Assembly: GCA_016791475.1 (NCBI GenBank)
Contig: JAEUWI010000020.1
Span: forward strand, 1-64,000
From: Candidatus Hydrogenedentota bacterium
GTDB lineage: Bacteria > Hydrogenedentota > Hydrogenedentia > Hydrogenedentales > JAEUWI01
DNA: 64,000 bases
Direction: 5' to 3'
A program made the position numbers and the translations under genes. The notes beneath the pieces are model-generated. The model was not told the DNA's origin and did no database searches. It saw only the letters and a list, made by a program, of their open reading frames with translations. This document shows positions 1-7,858 of the stretch, in pieces. Numbering within the stretch: the stretch's first letter is position 1; the number at the start of each line of letters is the position of its first letter.

Positions 1-149
1 CATCTAAGCACGAAGCCCCACCCAAGATAAGATTTCCCTGGGAGCAATCCCCTTAAGAGCCCTGGTAGACCACCAGGTTGATAGGCTGGAAGTGTAAGCA
101 CGGCGACGTGTTCAGCGGACCAGTACTAATCGCTCGTGAGGCTTGGTCT
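1..149 (+). rRNA. rrl: 23S ribosomal RNA, 3' end (5' part outside window)
   Basis: The window opens inside the 3' domain of a large-subunit rRNA. The conserved segment with GTGTTCAGCGGACCAGTACT followed by AATCG and GAGGCTTGGTCTT is the usual 3'-terminal helix region. The 3' end is set near 149 by the end of this conserved run, so a few bases of error are possible. No tRNA is visible in the spacer before the 5S gene. Confidence 0.95.
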
Positions 150-271
150 TTAGCACTCATAGAGTTGCTAATCATCAACTCCCTTTAGCCGTCTGATTTT
201 GTAATCCAGTAAATTACCCAACATTCTCTGTCAAAACTATCTTTGTCAGACACAGTCCTGACTACAAAGTT

Positions 272-391
<120 letters not shown>

Positions 392-396
392 TACAT

Positions 397-434
397 TAAA
401 AAGGCCCCTCGGGTTATACCGAGGGGCCTTTTCT
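397..434 (+). terminator. Rho-independent terminator of the rRNA operon
   Basis: AAGGCCCCTCGG and CCGAGGGGCCTT form a perfect 12-bp stem around a short TTATA loop, followed by TTTCT, six bases after the 5S gene. It ends the rRNA transcript. Confidence 0.9.
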
Positions 435-490
435 CGTCTCTACACAAAATTACGCCCACACCGATCACCCACCAGAACATAGCAACCACG

Positions 491-527
491 GGGCTAATGG
501 GTCTCATGGGTCTAATGGGTCTTGCGG
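491..527 (+). repeat. Period-9 G-rich array (ATGGGTCTN, about 4 units)
   Basis: Units ATGGGTCTC, ATGGGTCTA and ATGGGTCTT sit between GGG runs, giving GGG every 9 nt with 6-nt loops. This meets the usual G3-N(1-7) quadruplex pattern. It lies between the rRNA terminator and the next gene. Related arrays lie at 3851, 7765 and 14676. Confidence 0.7.
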
Positions 528-546
528 GCCGTGTGGATTTGGATGG

Positions 547-606
547 CAACTGTCAACTGTCAACTGTCAACTATCAACTATCAACTATCAACTATCAACT
601 ATCAAC
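547..606 (+). repeat. Heptamer tandem array (TGTCAAC x3, TATCAAC x5)
   Basis: Eight consecutive 7-bp units run from 551 to 606: three TGTCAAC then five TATCAAC, preceded by a partial CAAC. The array ends about 80 bp before the glycosyltransferase start. It resembles the heptameric STRR-type repeats known from cyanobacteria in period only. Confidence 0.85.
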
Positions 607-686
607 TTTGTGTTCTCTGCGTCCTTTGAGGTTAAATACTGCCTTCGAACCCGGCAACGTACCGCTCTGGAAGGAAAAACGCCCAA

Positions 687-2204
687 GTGACCAAGGATCC
701 CAATGTGTCTCCACGCACCTCACATGGCGCGCTCCTGATCCTTCTGGCCATCATCACACTTGGCGCCGCCCTGCGCCTCGCCTCCATCACCCGAGAATCC
801 GCCTGGGGCGACGAAGCCCTCACCACCGCCTGTTATCCCGCGGAATCCTTCGCTGACTGCATGGACTGCGTCTTCGCCGAAGACGCTAGACTGCGGATCG
901 CGCCCGTTTACTATTGGGTGCAGTATGCCTGGACATTGGTCGCAGGCGGCTCACTCACTTCCCTTCGCCTCCTCTCCGTGTTCCTCTCAATCGTCACCAC
1001 GGTCCAGCTTTTCAATTTAGGTCGCCTCATTGCCGGAAACACCGCCGGACTTTGGGGCACGGCCCTTTTCAACCTGTCTCTCTTTCAAATCTACTACGGA
1101 CAGGAAGTTCGCTTCTATGCCCTCATGAATGTCTTCGCCCTCGCCGCACTCCACGGCCTCGCATTGTACCTGCGAGAGTCCAAACTGCGTTACCTGGCGC
1201 TGTGTGTGGCCGGGAACGCGCTCCTCATTTGGACCCACACCTTCTCCGTCGTATTTGTCTTTGCCCAGGGCTTCCTACTCCTCGGCTGGTGGAAGCATCT
1301 CCGCACCATCCTGCCCTGGTTCACCGCCCACGGCCTCATGGCCCTGGCGCTTTTCGCCTGGCTCGCTTTCCTCGACTACGACTTCGCCGGACAGAGCGCC
1401 GCCTACCGCGACATGCCCGCCGGCCCCCGCGAGCTCGCCAACACCTTTCTCCAATTTGCCGGCGGACGCTTCTCCAACATCAACCCCGCGCCCTGGATGC
1501 CCCTTGGCTTCAGCGCCGACCTTCTGATCGCCGCGAGCACGGCCGCCCTGGCCGCATACGCCCTTTTCAAGTCCTGGAGTAAAAAAGTGGAGGCCGCGCC
1601 ATCACCGGGGCTCTCGCGAGGTGAAGCCGCGCTCCTGCTCGTCGCCTTTCTTGGCCCCATACTGGGGCTCTACCTCCTTAACTGGTATTGGCGACCATGC
1701 TTCTTCAGCCGCTACGTGGTTTACGCGGCCTTGCCCCTCCAGCTCCTTGCGGCCAGCGGTCTGAGCGCCCTTCCGCGCACGGGGCTGGTCCCGCGCAGGG
1801 TGGCCATCTTTATCCTCCTCCTTTTCACCTGGCAACACCTCGCCCTGCCCCGGCCTTTCCGCGCCGACTACGGCGAGCTCGCCCGCGCCGTCGCGAACGA
1901 CCCATCCCACCACCGCGCCGTCATCGCCCTCAAACCTTTCAATTTCGACGCGGCCGAATACGCCCTGCGAGACCAGTACGTGCCCGTCGAGCTCCTCCAC
2001 GGCCTCAAGGAAATGGTGGCCGTCGCGCAACGTCGCTGTGCCGCCGGGGAATCCGTCTGGGCCGTCTTCTATCGGTGGGACGACACCGCCGCTTTCGAGC
2101 GGGCCCTCAAGGACGGCGGCGCAATGATCACACACCACAGGACCGCGGGCATGCCTCCCCTCGACTTGTTTCACGTGAGTCGTGGCGCGGGGAATACCGA
2201 GTAA
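687..2204 (+). CDS. GT39/ArnT-like membrane glycosyltransferase (GT-C fold)
   Basis: A 505-aa polytopic membrane protein with about nine hydrophobic segments. The first cytoplasmic-to-periplasmic loop carries WGDEA at residues 40-44, with the acidic pair typical of GT39/PMT_2-family polyprenyl-phosphate-sugar transferases, which glycosylate proteins or lipids on the outer face of the inner membrane. The start is a GTG preceded by AAGGA (671-675). The gene stands alone downstream of two tandem repeat arrays. Acceptor and donor cannot be told from sequence. The family call is fairly secure. Confidence 0.75.
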   Translation: MTKDPNVSPRTSHGALLILLAIITLGAALRLASITRESAWGDEALTTACYPAESFADCMDCVFAEDARLRIAPVYYWVQYAWTLVAGGSLTSLRLLSVFLSIVTTVQLFNLGRLIAGNTAGLWGTALFNLSLFQIYYGQEVRFYALMNVFALAALHGLALYLRESKLRYLALCVAGNALLIWTHTFSVVFVFAQGFLLLGWWKHLRTILPWFTAHGLMALALFAWLAFLDYDFAGQSAAYRDMPAGPRELANTFLQFAGGRFSNINPAPWMPLGFSADLLIAASTAALAAYALFKSWSKKVEAAPSPGLSRGEAALLLVAFLGPILGLYLLNWYWRPCFFSRYVVYAALPLQLLAASGLSALPRTGLVPRRVAIFILLLFTWQHLALPRPFRADYGELARAVANDPSHHRAVIALKPFNFDAAEYALRDQYVPVELLHGLKEMVAVAQRRCAAGESVWAVFYRWDDTAAFERALKDGGAMITHHRTAGMPPLDLFHVSRGAGNTE

Positions 2205-2389
2205 AGAAGCCGACGCGTTCGGGGTCGTGTCGCCTGTCCTGCGCTCGCACTAACGGGGGGGCACCGAACACAACTACCCCGGTATCCTTCCCTGAATTAA
2301 GATCAGCAGTCATCTAATGGCCCCTAGCCCCCAACACTAGTTCTTACAAGAAGGGTGTCTCAAATATTCTGGCACATAGAGCCTTTTCT

Positions 2390-2486
2390 ATGCCGCCCTT
2401 TCAGGGCTCAACCCTGGGTGTGCCGGACCCCAGGGCTCGCTACACTCGCGCCTGGGCTACGATATGCCGTCCCTTCGGGACTAAGA
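2390..2486. repeat. Structured intergenic repeat-like sequence with three small hairpins
   Basis: In the 427-bp gap after the glycosyltransferase, GCCCTTTCAGGGC, a CCCTGGG...CCCAGGG pair and GTCCCTTCGGGAC can each fold. This text resembles dispersed intergenic sequences I recall from planctomycete-type genomes. No second copy was found in this window, so the repeat status is from memory. The rest of the gap shows nothing recognisable. Confidence 0.4.
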
Positions 2487-2560
2487 AGATACATCTACAC
2501 GATGATTTTCGATATGCGATGGGCATTTCACTAAGCAGTATGGCGGAGTAGAGGACCCAA

Positions 2561-2592
2561 AAGAAAAACGGCCCCGACAATTGCCGGGGCCG
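2561..2592 (-). terminator. Rho-independent terminator of the oxidoreductase gene
   Basis: Read on the minus strand, GGCCCCGGCAATTGTCGGGGCC forms a stem of about 7 bp and is followed by GTTTTTCTTTT. It lies about 40 bp beyond the stop of the leftward oxidoreductase gene. Confidence 0.85.
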
Positions 2593-2631
2593 CCTCTTAA
2601 AGTTCACGATCTATCGCCCCCGCGTTTTTCT

Positions 2632-3777
2632 TCAGGCCTTGCAGCTTTCCCACTGGCCGGTCTTGCCGGACTTCAGGACGGCGTCGCAGACGTATTGGGT
2701 TTCGAGTGCGTCGCGGAAGTTGGGGCGTACGGGTGCCTGGCCGGCTTCGAGGCTCTTGAGGAAGTCGGCGATGGCGTTGACGAAGGTGTGTTCGTAGCCG
2801 ATCGTCGTGCCCGGGACCCAGTATTTGTCCATGTAGGGGTGCTCGAAGTCGGTGACGAGGATGGTCTGCCAGCCGTGGATGTGGCTTTCGTGTTTGTTGT
2901 CGAAGAACTGGAGCTGGTGGGGATCTTCGAGGTCGAAGTAGATCGAACCATGTTCGCCGTTGACTTCGAAGGTGTTCTGGTTTTTGCGGCCGCGGGCGTA
3001 GCGGGTGGATTCGAAGGTGGCGAGGGCGCCATTGTCGAATTTGGCGAGAAAGGCGCAGGCGTCGTCGATGGTGACTTCCTGTTTCTGTCCCGTGAGGTTG
3101 TGCTGACGCTCTTTGATGAAGGTTTCGGTGATGGCGGTGACTTTCTCCATGCCGCCAATGAGCCAGATGGCGGAATCGATGGAGTGGGCGAGGAGGTCGC
3201 CGGTGACGCCGCTGCCAGCCACGGAGGCGTCCAGGCGCCAGAGGCCCGCGCCGCCCTGGGGCAGCTCGGGGGAGATGGTCCAGTCCTGGAGGTACTTGGC
3301 GCGGTAGTGGAAAATGCGTCCGAGGCGGCCTTCGTCGATGAGGCGCTTCGCGAGGGTGATCGCGGGGACGCGGCGGTAGTTGTACCAGACCATGTTGGGC
3401 ACGCCGGCTTTTTCCACGGCGGCGGTCATGCGCTCGCCTTCTTCGGCGTTCATGGCGAGGGGTTTCTCGCAGAGAATCATCTTGCCTTTGGCGGCGGCGG
3501 CGAGGACGATTTCTTCGTGGGTGTTGTTGGGGCTGCCGATGTCGATGCAGTCGATGTCGTCGCGTTCGACGAGCTTGCGCCAGTCGGTCTCGATGCTTTC
3601 ATAACCCCAGTTGTCGGCGAAGGCCTGGGCCTTTTCGGCGTTGCGCGCGCAGGCGGCCTTGAGGACAGGCTGGTATTCGAGGTCGAAGAAGTTGTTGACC
3701 TTGCGGAAGGCGTTCGAGTGGGCGCGGCCCATGAAGCCGTAGCCGATCATGCCGATGTTGAGCTTTTTCTTTGCCAT
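2632..3777 (-). CDS. Gfo/Idh/MocA family NAD(P)-dependent oxidoreductase
   Basis: A 381-aa cytoplasmic sugar or inositol dehydrogenase-type enzyme. The N-terminal Rossmann motif GYGFMG is at residues 12-17 and the family signature CEKPLA is at 103-108; its lysine is the catalytic residue of the family. The C-terminal half fits the substrate-binding sheet domain. The ATG at 3777 has AAGGAGA eight bases upstream. An open frame continues upstream through a repeat array but has no ribosome site. It lies downstream of a sugar isomerase and a cupin protein, separated by a terminator, so shared sugar metabolism is inferred. Confidence 0.88.
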   Translation of the reverse strand: MAKKKLNIGMIGYGFMGRAHSNAFRKVNNFFDLEYQPVLKAACARNAEKAQAFADNWGYESIETDWRKLVERDDIDCIDIGSPNNTHEEIVLAAAAKGKMILCEKPLAMNAEEGERMTAAVEKAGVPNMVWYNYRRVPAITLAKRLIDEGRLGRIFHYRAKYLQDWTISPELPQGGAGLWRLDASVAGSGVTGDLLAHSIDSAIWLIGGMEKVTAITETFIKERQHNLTGQKQEVTIDDACAFLAKFDNGALATFESTRYARGRKNQNTFEVNGEHGSIYFDLEDPHQLQFFDNKHESHIHGWQTILVTDFEHPYMDKYWVPGTTIGYEHTFVNAIADFLKSLEAGQAPVRPNFRDALETQYVCDAVLKSGKTGQWESCKA

Positions 3778-3850
3778 GGTGTCTCTCCTTGGTGTGGGCC
3801 CCGGTCGGGGGCCGATGATTTCGCCGCGGGGTGTCGCGGGGGTCTTAGGA

Positions 3851-3930
3851 ATGGGTCTTATGGGTCTTATGGGTCTTATGGGACCAATGGGTCTTATGGG
3901 CAATGGCGCATAGGACCCATCGGACCCTTA
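3851..3930 (+). repeat. Period-9 G-rich array (ATGGGTCTT) with inverted end
   Basis: About 5.5 units of ATGGGTCTT (one varied to ATGGGACCA) run from 3851 to 3900, followed by inverted units around ATAGGACCCATCGGACCC (3910-3927). The array can therefore fold back on itself. It has at least five GGG runs with 6-nt loops. It lies in the leader of the oxidoreductase gene, which is read from the other strand. Confidence 0.75.
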
Positions 3931-4020
3931 CAACTTATTCGGAGCGGAGCTCCGGGGACTGCATTCTCCGCCCAGGCGCATCTGCGACCAAGCGGAGCTT
4001 GGGAACGAGTGGGCTATTCA

Positions 4021-4049
4021 CAAAAAAGCCCCCCGTTGCCGGGGGGCTT
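4021..4049 (-). terminator. Rho-independent terminator of the sugar isomerase operon
   Basis: On the minus strand GCCCCCCGGCAACGGGGGGC is a perfect 8-bp-plus stem followed by TTTTTTG, 13 bp after the isomerase stop. It separates the cupin/isomerase pair from the oxidoreductase. Confidence 0.9.
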
Positions 4050-4061
4050 GGCATTCGGGTC

Positions 4062-4961
4062 TTAGCCGCAGAACTTCTTGTTCAACTCGTCGATGCTCTT
4101 CTTGCAGCGCTCGGTCACCTTCCAGGCGTCGGGCCAGAAGCAGAGGTCGATGGTCCACCAGTCGTGGGGCACGCCGGCGTCGAGGAGCGCGGGCACGATC
4201 TCGTCGAAGTTCAGGTAGCCGTCGCCGAAGGGCGGGTGGCTGCTGGTCTCGTCGTGGTGCAGCGTGCCGTCGGAGTCGATAAGGTGGATGTGGTTAATCT
4301 TGCCCTTAAGCTTCTGGGCCATTTCGAGGCAGCCGCCGGGGAGCACTTCTTTGGCGCCGTGCTGACGGGCGCCTTTACCGGCGACCATTTCCGCGTGGCA
4401 GGTGTCGAATTCGATGCCGAAGTTTTCTTCGTTCACTTCATCGACAATGCGCAGCACGTCGGAGGGCTTGTTGAAGGCGAAGCCGGGTTCGAACTCCCAG
4501 GTGACGTAGCAGCCGAGGTCGGCGGCGATCTTGGAGCATTCCTTCCAGGTGCTGACGACGCGCTTCTTGGCCACGTCGTAGTCGATCTCCGCGTGGATCG
4601 TGGGGGGCTGGACGCAGTCAACGCGCACGCCCTTGATGCCGAGGTCGTGGGCAAACTGGGCGCCCTGCTTGAAGGCGGCGATGTAGCCGGAGGGGTCTTC
4701 GGCGTTGACGAGCTTTTCGCCCCAGAGATTCGGCACGAAGCCGGAGAACCCGATGCCGATTTCCTTCGCCTGGGCCACGATCTTGTCGCGGTCTTCCTTG
4801 TTCGGGGCGTTTTCGGGGCTGGGGTGGATCGAGAAACCGCCCACTTCCACGCCGTCAAAATTCAAGCTCTTGAGGGTCTTCAGCACTTCTTCCCAGGGGA
4901 TGGGGCTGTTTTCGTAAGGGCCAATGCTGTAGGCCCAGCTTCCGATGGAGATCTTTTTCAT
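4062..4961 (-). CDS. Sugar phosphate isomerase/epimerase (AP endonuclease 2-type TIM barrel)
   Basis: A 299-aa cytoplasmic TIM-barrel protein of the xylose isomerase-like family. Candidate metal ligands are the glutamates in WEFEP (about 155-159), Asp186 and His189 in FDTCH, and the histidines of HIH at 224-226. No signal peptide. The ATG at 4961 has AAGGA about ten bases upstream. It follows the cupin gene by 67 bp in the same direction and is closed by a terminator. Members isomerise keto/aldo sugars or inositol derivatives; the substrate is unknown. Confidence 0.85.
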   Translation of the reverse strand: MKKISIGSWAYSIGPYENSPIPWEEVLKTLKSLNFDGVEVGGFSIHPSPENAPNKEDRDKIVAQAKEIGIGFSGFVPNLWGEKLVNAEDPSGYIAAFKQGAQFAHDLGIKGVRVDCVQPPTIHAEIDYDVAKKRVVSTWKECSKIAADLGCYVTWEFEPGFAFNKPSDVLRIVDEVNEENFGIEFDTCHAEMVAGKGARQHGAKEVLPGGCLEMAQKLKGKINHIHLIDSDGTLHHDETSSHPPFGDGYLNFDEIVPALLDAGVPHDWWTIDLCFWPDAWKVTERCKKSIDELNKKFCG

Positions 4962-5028
4962 GGTGACGTTGTTCCTTCTGGTTTCGGTGGTCGCAGGGCC
5001 ACCGGCTCTCGCTTCCTGCAGATATTTA

Positions 5029-6264
5029 TTACCGCGCGTAGCTTCCGATGGCCGGAGCCTGGGGGTTCACATCCGGGCCGAAGTAGCGGAGGATGACCAG
5101 GGGGCATTCCTTGGCCAGATTCTCGACTTCGTAGCCTTCGCCGGCGCGTTTTGCGGTGATGAACACTTCGTCCTCGGTCATCTCGCCGAAGCGGATCATG
5201 TCGGGGCTTTCGAGGGCGAGATTGCCGACGCGACCGCGACCCTGAACGGTGATCAGGCTGGTGGCGCCACGATCTTTGATCGTGACCTTCTTGCCGGGAT
5301 TCACCGTCAGTTCCTTGGCGGAGAAGTAGTCCTTGCCCTTCACGCCGCCGTAGACGATCCAGCGATCGGTGTGGGCGTCGTCCTGGGTGTCGATGATGGG
5401 TTCGAGGTAGTGGTTTTCCTTGAAGTTCGGATCCACGTTCGATTCCCAGTCGAGCTGATCGACGATGAAGTCGATGTCCTGATGCTTGTCGGCGGGCATG
5501 TCCTTTACCAGCAGCGCCCAGGGCACGTCGCGGCCTTCCACGAGGCTCTGGTACATGCCGAAGACGTCGCTGCCCCACTGGGGTTCATAGGTTACCAGGG
5601 AGCCGGGGGCGTGAAGTATGCACGGCCCGATCATCCAGCCCGTGCCGGGCTTCAGGCGGTAGGCCTTGGAGAGATCGAGGATGCCGTTGTCGCCCTTGTT
5701 CCAGTTCTCGATGCAGCGGCGCACCTGCTCGCGGGTGGTGCCGGGTTCGAGGCCCATGAAGGTGTAGGGGAAGTTGTTGCCGATGGCGTTCATCTGGGGC
5801 GGGAAGTAGTAGGACTCGGGCTTGCCTTCCTGGCCCACCAGCGCGGCCTGTTCGGCGTTCTGGTGCATGTGGTGGGGGATGGGGCCCATGTTGTCGAAGA
5901 ATTTGGAGTACACCGGCCACTTCTTGTACGTGTTCCAAATGGCGTCGCCGATGATCTCGCCACCGAGAGCGTCCACGGCGTCCTTCAGGGTGAAGCGGGC
6001 GCCGTCATGGACGACGTAGCTCAGGCCTTCGTCTTCATTGCGGTTGTCGTTGGCCGCCGGGGTGGTGGAGCCAAACCAGCGCTCGTCGATGCCGCCGCGG
6101 TGCTTGCCCAGCGCGTAGTAGTCCTGGGGGTGCAGCTTGAGGCGGCGTCCCGGCTGCAGGAACGAGCGGGGCACCCAGGTGGGGGCCAGGCGCAGGATGC
6201 CTTCGCCGGCTTCCAGCGCGCCCTTGGCGGCCAGTCCCGCCTTGTCTCCGGAAATGGTATTCAT
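5029..6264 (-). CDS. Cupin-type protein related to class I phosphomannose isomerases
   Basis: A 411-aa protein without signal peptide. HHMHQ at residues 131-135 and GKPESYY near 147-153 recall the metal-binding histidines and KPE motif of mannose-6-phosphate isomerase-like cupins. A second half with HAPGS and later acidic stretches suggests a second cupin fold. The strong sugar-isomerase neighbour supports carbohydrate conversion. The match is at motif level only, so isomerase activity is an inference. Confidence 0.5.
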   Translation of the reverse strand: MNTISGDKAGLAAKGALEAGEGILRLAPTWVPRSFLQPGRRLKLHPQDYYALGKHRGGIDERWFGSTTPAANDNRNEDEGLSYVVHDGARFTLKDAVDALGGEIIGDAIWNTYKKWPVYSKFFDNMGPIPHHMHQNAEQAALVGQEGKPESYYFPPQMNAIGNNFPYTFMGLEPGTTREQVRRCIENWNKGDNGILDLSKAYRLKPGTGWMIGPCILHAPGSLVTYEPQWGSDVFGMYQSLVEGRDVPWALLVKDMPADKHQDIDFIVDQLDWESNVDPNFKENHYLEPIIDTQDDAHTDRWIVYGGVKGKDYFSAKELTVNPGKKVTIKDRGATSLITVQGRGRVGNLALESPDMIRFGEMTEDEVFITAKRAGEGYEVENLAKECPLVILRYFGPDVNPQAPAIGSYAR

Positions 6265-6470
6265 GGTCGACTCCTTCGAAAAAATAACACTACCTTGGTC
6301 GTACAGGGACAGAGTTCACCCCTTCGGGGCGTCTGTCCGCGGAAAATGATTGCGGGGGCGGGCCGTTCCACAGCTTTCGTGGCCCGCGGGTGCGCGAGAA
6401 CGCGGCCTCCTTTATACCACTGGAGCGCCCCGCACGCAAACGGGTATCGCATCCCCGAAACGCGATGGCG

Positions 6471-6476
6471 TATAAT
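6471..6476 (+). promoter_or_regulatory. Possible -10 box (TATAAT)
   Basis: A perfect TATAAT lies 56 bp before the Nudix GTG start. No good -35 hexamer is found 16-18 bp upstream, so this is only a possible promoter. Confidence 0.3.
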
Positions 6477-6531
6477 ACACAATATTCCACCGTCATTGTC
6501 ATCTGGAAATCCCGCCCTCAAGGAGTCCCCT

Positions 6532-7167
6532 GTGCACACCACCCCGCCCCGCCGGCCCATGGAGCACCACAGCCTCGCGGAAATACGGGCGCGCCTGGCG
6601 GATTTCACCCCGGAGACGGCGGCTTCCCGCAGCGCGAAACGTGTGGCTGCGGTGGCGATGGTGCTGCGTCACGGGGAAGACGGCGCCCTGGAGGTGCTCT
6701 TCATGCAGCGCGCCACCCGTGAGGACGACCCCTGGTCCGGCCAGATGGCCTTCCCGGGCGGGCATGTGGATGCGGACGATCCCAGCGTCGAGGCGGCGGC
6801 GCGTCGGGAGACCCTGGAAGAGGTGGGGCTGGCCCTGACGCCGGACATGCTTCTGGGGCGGCTGAGCGATGTGGTTGGTGGACGCCTTCGGACCTTTGAG
6901 CTGGCGGTGTGCCCGCTGGTGTATTATTGCCCGGATCCGGGCGAACTGGTCCACAACCACGAGGTCTCCGCCACCGTGTGGGTACCCCTGGCCTATCTGG
7001 GCGATGGGCGCAATATCAGCAGCTATTACTACGAACAGCAGGCATTCTCAGGTTTTAGCTATGGTCCCTACACGATCTGGGGGCTGACCTACCGGATTCT
7101 GGCGCAGTTCATGGGAATATTCGGAATTGCCCTGCCCACCGCGTGGCCCATGACGCAAGGGGAGTAA
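6532..7167 (+). CDS. Nudix hydrolase, CoA pyrophosphatase-like
   Basis: A 211-aa enzyme with FPGG at residues 74-77 and RETLEEVGL at 92-100. The preceding FMQRAT...WSGQMAFPGGHVD pattern matches the extended signature of the CoA-diphosphatase (NudL-like) branch, which cleaves CoA and related nucleotides. The start is the GTG at 6532 with AAGGAG six bases upstream. An in-frame open stretch further upstream lies antisense to the cupin gene and is not coding. The C-terminal 60 residues are Tyr-rich and longer than in compact Nudix proteins. Confidence 0.85.
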   Translation: MHTTPPRRPMEHHSLAEIRARLADFTPETAASRSAKRVAAVAMVLRHGEDGALEVLFMQRATREDDPWSGQMAFPGGHVDADDPSVEAAARRETLEEVGLALTPDMLLGRLSDVVGGRLRTFELAVCPLVYYCPDPGELVHNHEVSATVWVPLAYLGDGRNISSYYYEQQAFSGFSYGPYTIWGLTYRILAQFMGIFGIALPTAWPMTQGE

Positions 7168-7235
7168 GGGAGAACCCTTGCGGAGACGGCGAAAGATAGG
7201 TTTCCGTGTCCCCGTGAGTCTTGTACTCGATACCG

Positions 7236-7244
7236 TGCTATACT
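7236..7244 (+). promoter_or_regulatory. Possible extended -10 promoter element
   Basis: TGCTATACT fits an extended -10 (TGnTATACT) 50 bp upstream of the TMEM220-like gene. No clear -35 box is present, which is tolerated by extended -10 promoters. Confidence 0.35.
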
Positions 7245-7293
7245 GACTTAGCTGTCGTTTCCAACGTGTCGGCCCCAACCCCGCGAGGTATCC

Positions 7294-7749
7294 ATGGAAA
7301 AGTCGAAAAAGCTCATCACGCCCTTCCGCGTCGCCAATGTGGTCATGCTGCCCCTGCTGATCCTGTCGATCCTTGTGCAATACAATGATCCCGATGGCAT
7401 CGTGTGGATGTTGATCTACGGGTATAGCGTGGTTGTTACCGTGCCCGCCATCTTCGGCGTTTACACGGCCTGGGCCATTCCCGGTACCCTGGGCTATCTC
7501 GGTGGCTTCGCGGCGCTGGTGCCCACCTTTGAGCACCCCTATCTCAAGAGTGAACTTACGCGCGAGGGTGGCGGGCTGTTCATCGCCGGCGTGTGGATGC
7601 TGTGCCTGGCGATCGCGTGGTATCGCAGCCCGGCGCGGATCGTGGCGGCTGATCCAATGCCCACGGGGACCCTGCAGTTGGTGCGGCCCAAAACGGGCGG
7701 CGGCGGCGGTGGGTGCGGGAGTGGGAGTTGCGGGTGTGGGAAGAAGTAG
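7294..7749 (+). CDS. TMEM220-like membrane protein with Gly/Cys-rich tail
   Basis: A 151-aa protein with about four hydrophobic segments. The QYNDPDG...IYGY motif (residues 29-44) is the hallmark of the transmembrane 220 family, whose function is unknown. The last 17 residues (GGGGGGCGSGSCGCGKK) add four closely spaced cysteines on a glycine linker, a possible metal-binding tail not usual for the family. The ATG at 7294 is preceded by GAGGT. Confidence 0.75.
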   Translation: MEKSKKLITPFRVANVVMLPLLILSILVQYNDPDGIVWMLIYGYSVVVTVPAIFGVYTAWAIPGTLGYLGGFAALVPTFEHPYLKSELTREGGGLFIAGVWMLCLAIAWYRSPARIVAADPMPTGTLQLVRPKTGGGGGGCGSGSCGCGKK

Positions 7750-7764
7750 GGTTGTTGGGGTACG

Positions 7765-7836
7765 TATGGGTCGTATGGGTCGTATGGGTCGTATGGGTCG
7801 TATGGGTCACTGGACCTATAAGATCCATAAGACCCA
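7765..7836 (+). repeat. Period-9 G-rich array (TATGGGTCG x5) with inverted end
   Basis: Five perfect or near-perfect TATGGGTCG units (7765-7809) are followed by inverted units GGACCTATAAGATCCATAAG (7812-7831) and ACCCA, so the transcript could form a hairpin. It lies between the TMEM220 stop and the next start, on the coding strand, and would be in the mRNA leader. Five GGG runs with 6-nt spacers fit the quadruplex rule. Confidence 0.8.
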
Positions 7837-7858
7837 TTTTTCTACTTGGAGTTTATGG

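Noticed and set aside
150-271. tRNA in the 23S-5S spacer
   Set aside because: No cloverleaf or T-loop motif is present in the 120 bp.
2581-4065. Long rightward open frame antisense to the oxidoreductase
   Set aside because: It has the Val/Gly/Asp-rich composition of a GC-rich shadow frame, while the opposite strand encodes a clear Gfo/Idh/MocA protein with ribosome site and terminator.
4945-6531. N-terminal extension of the Nudix gene
   Set aside because: The stretch is antisense to the cupin gene. The GTG at 6532 has an AAGGAG site and gives a normal Nudix length.
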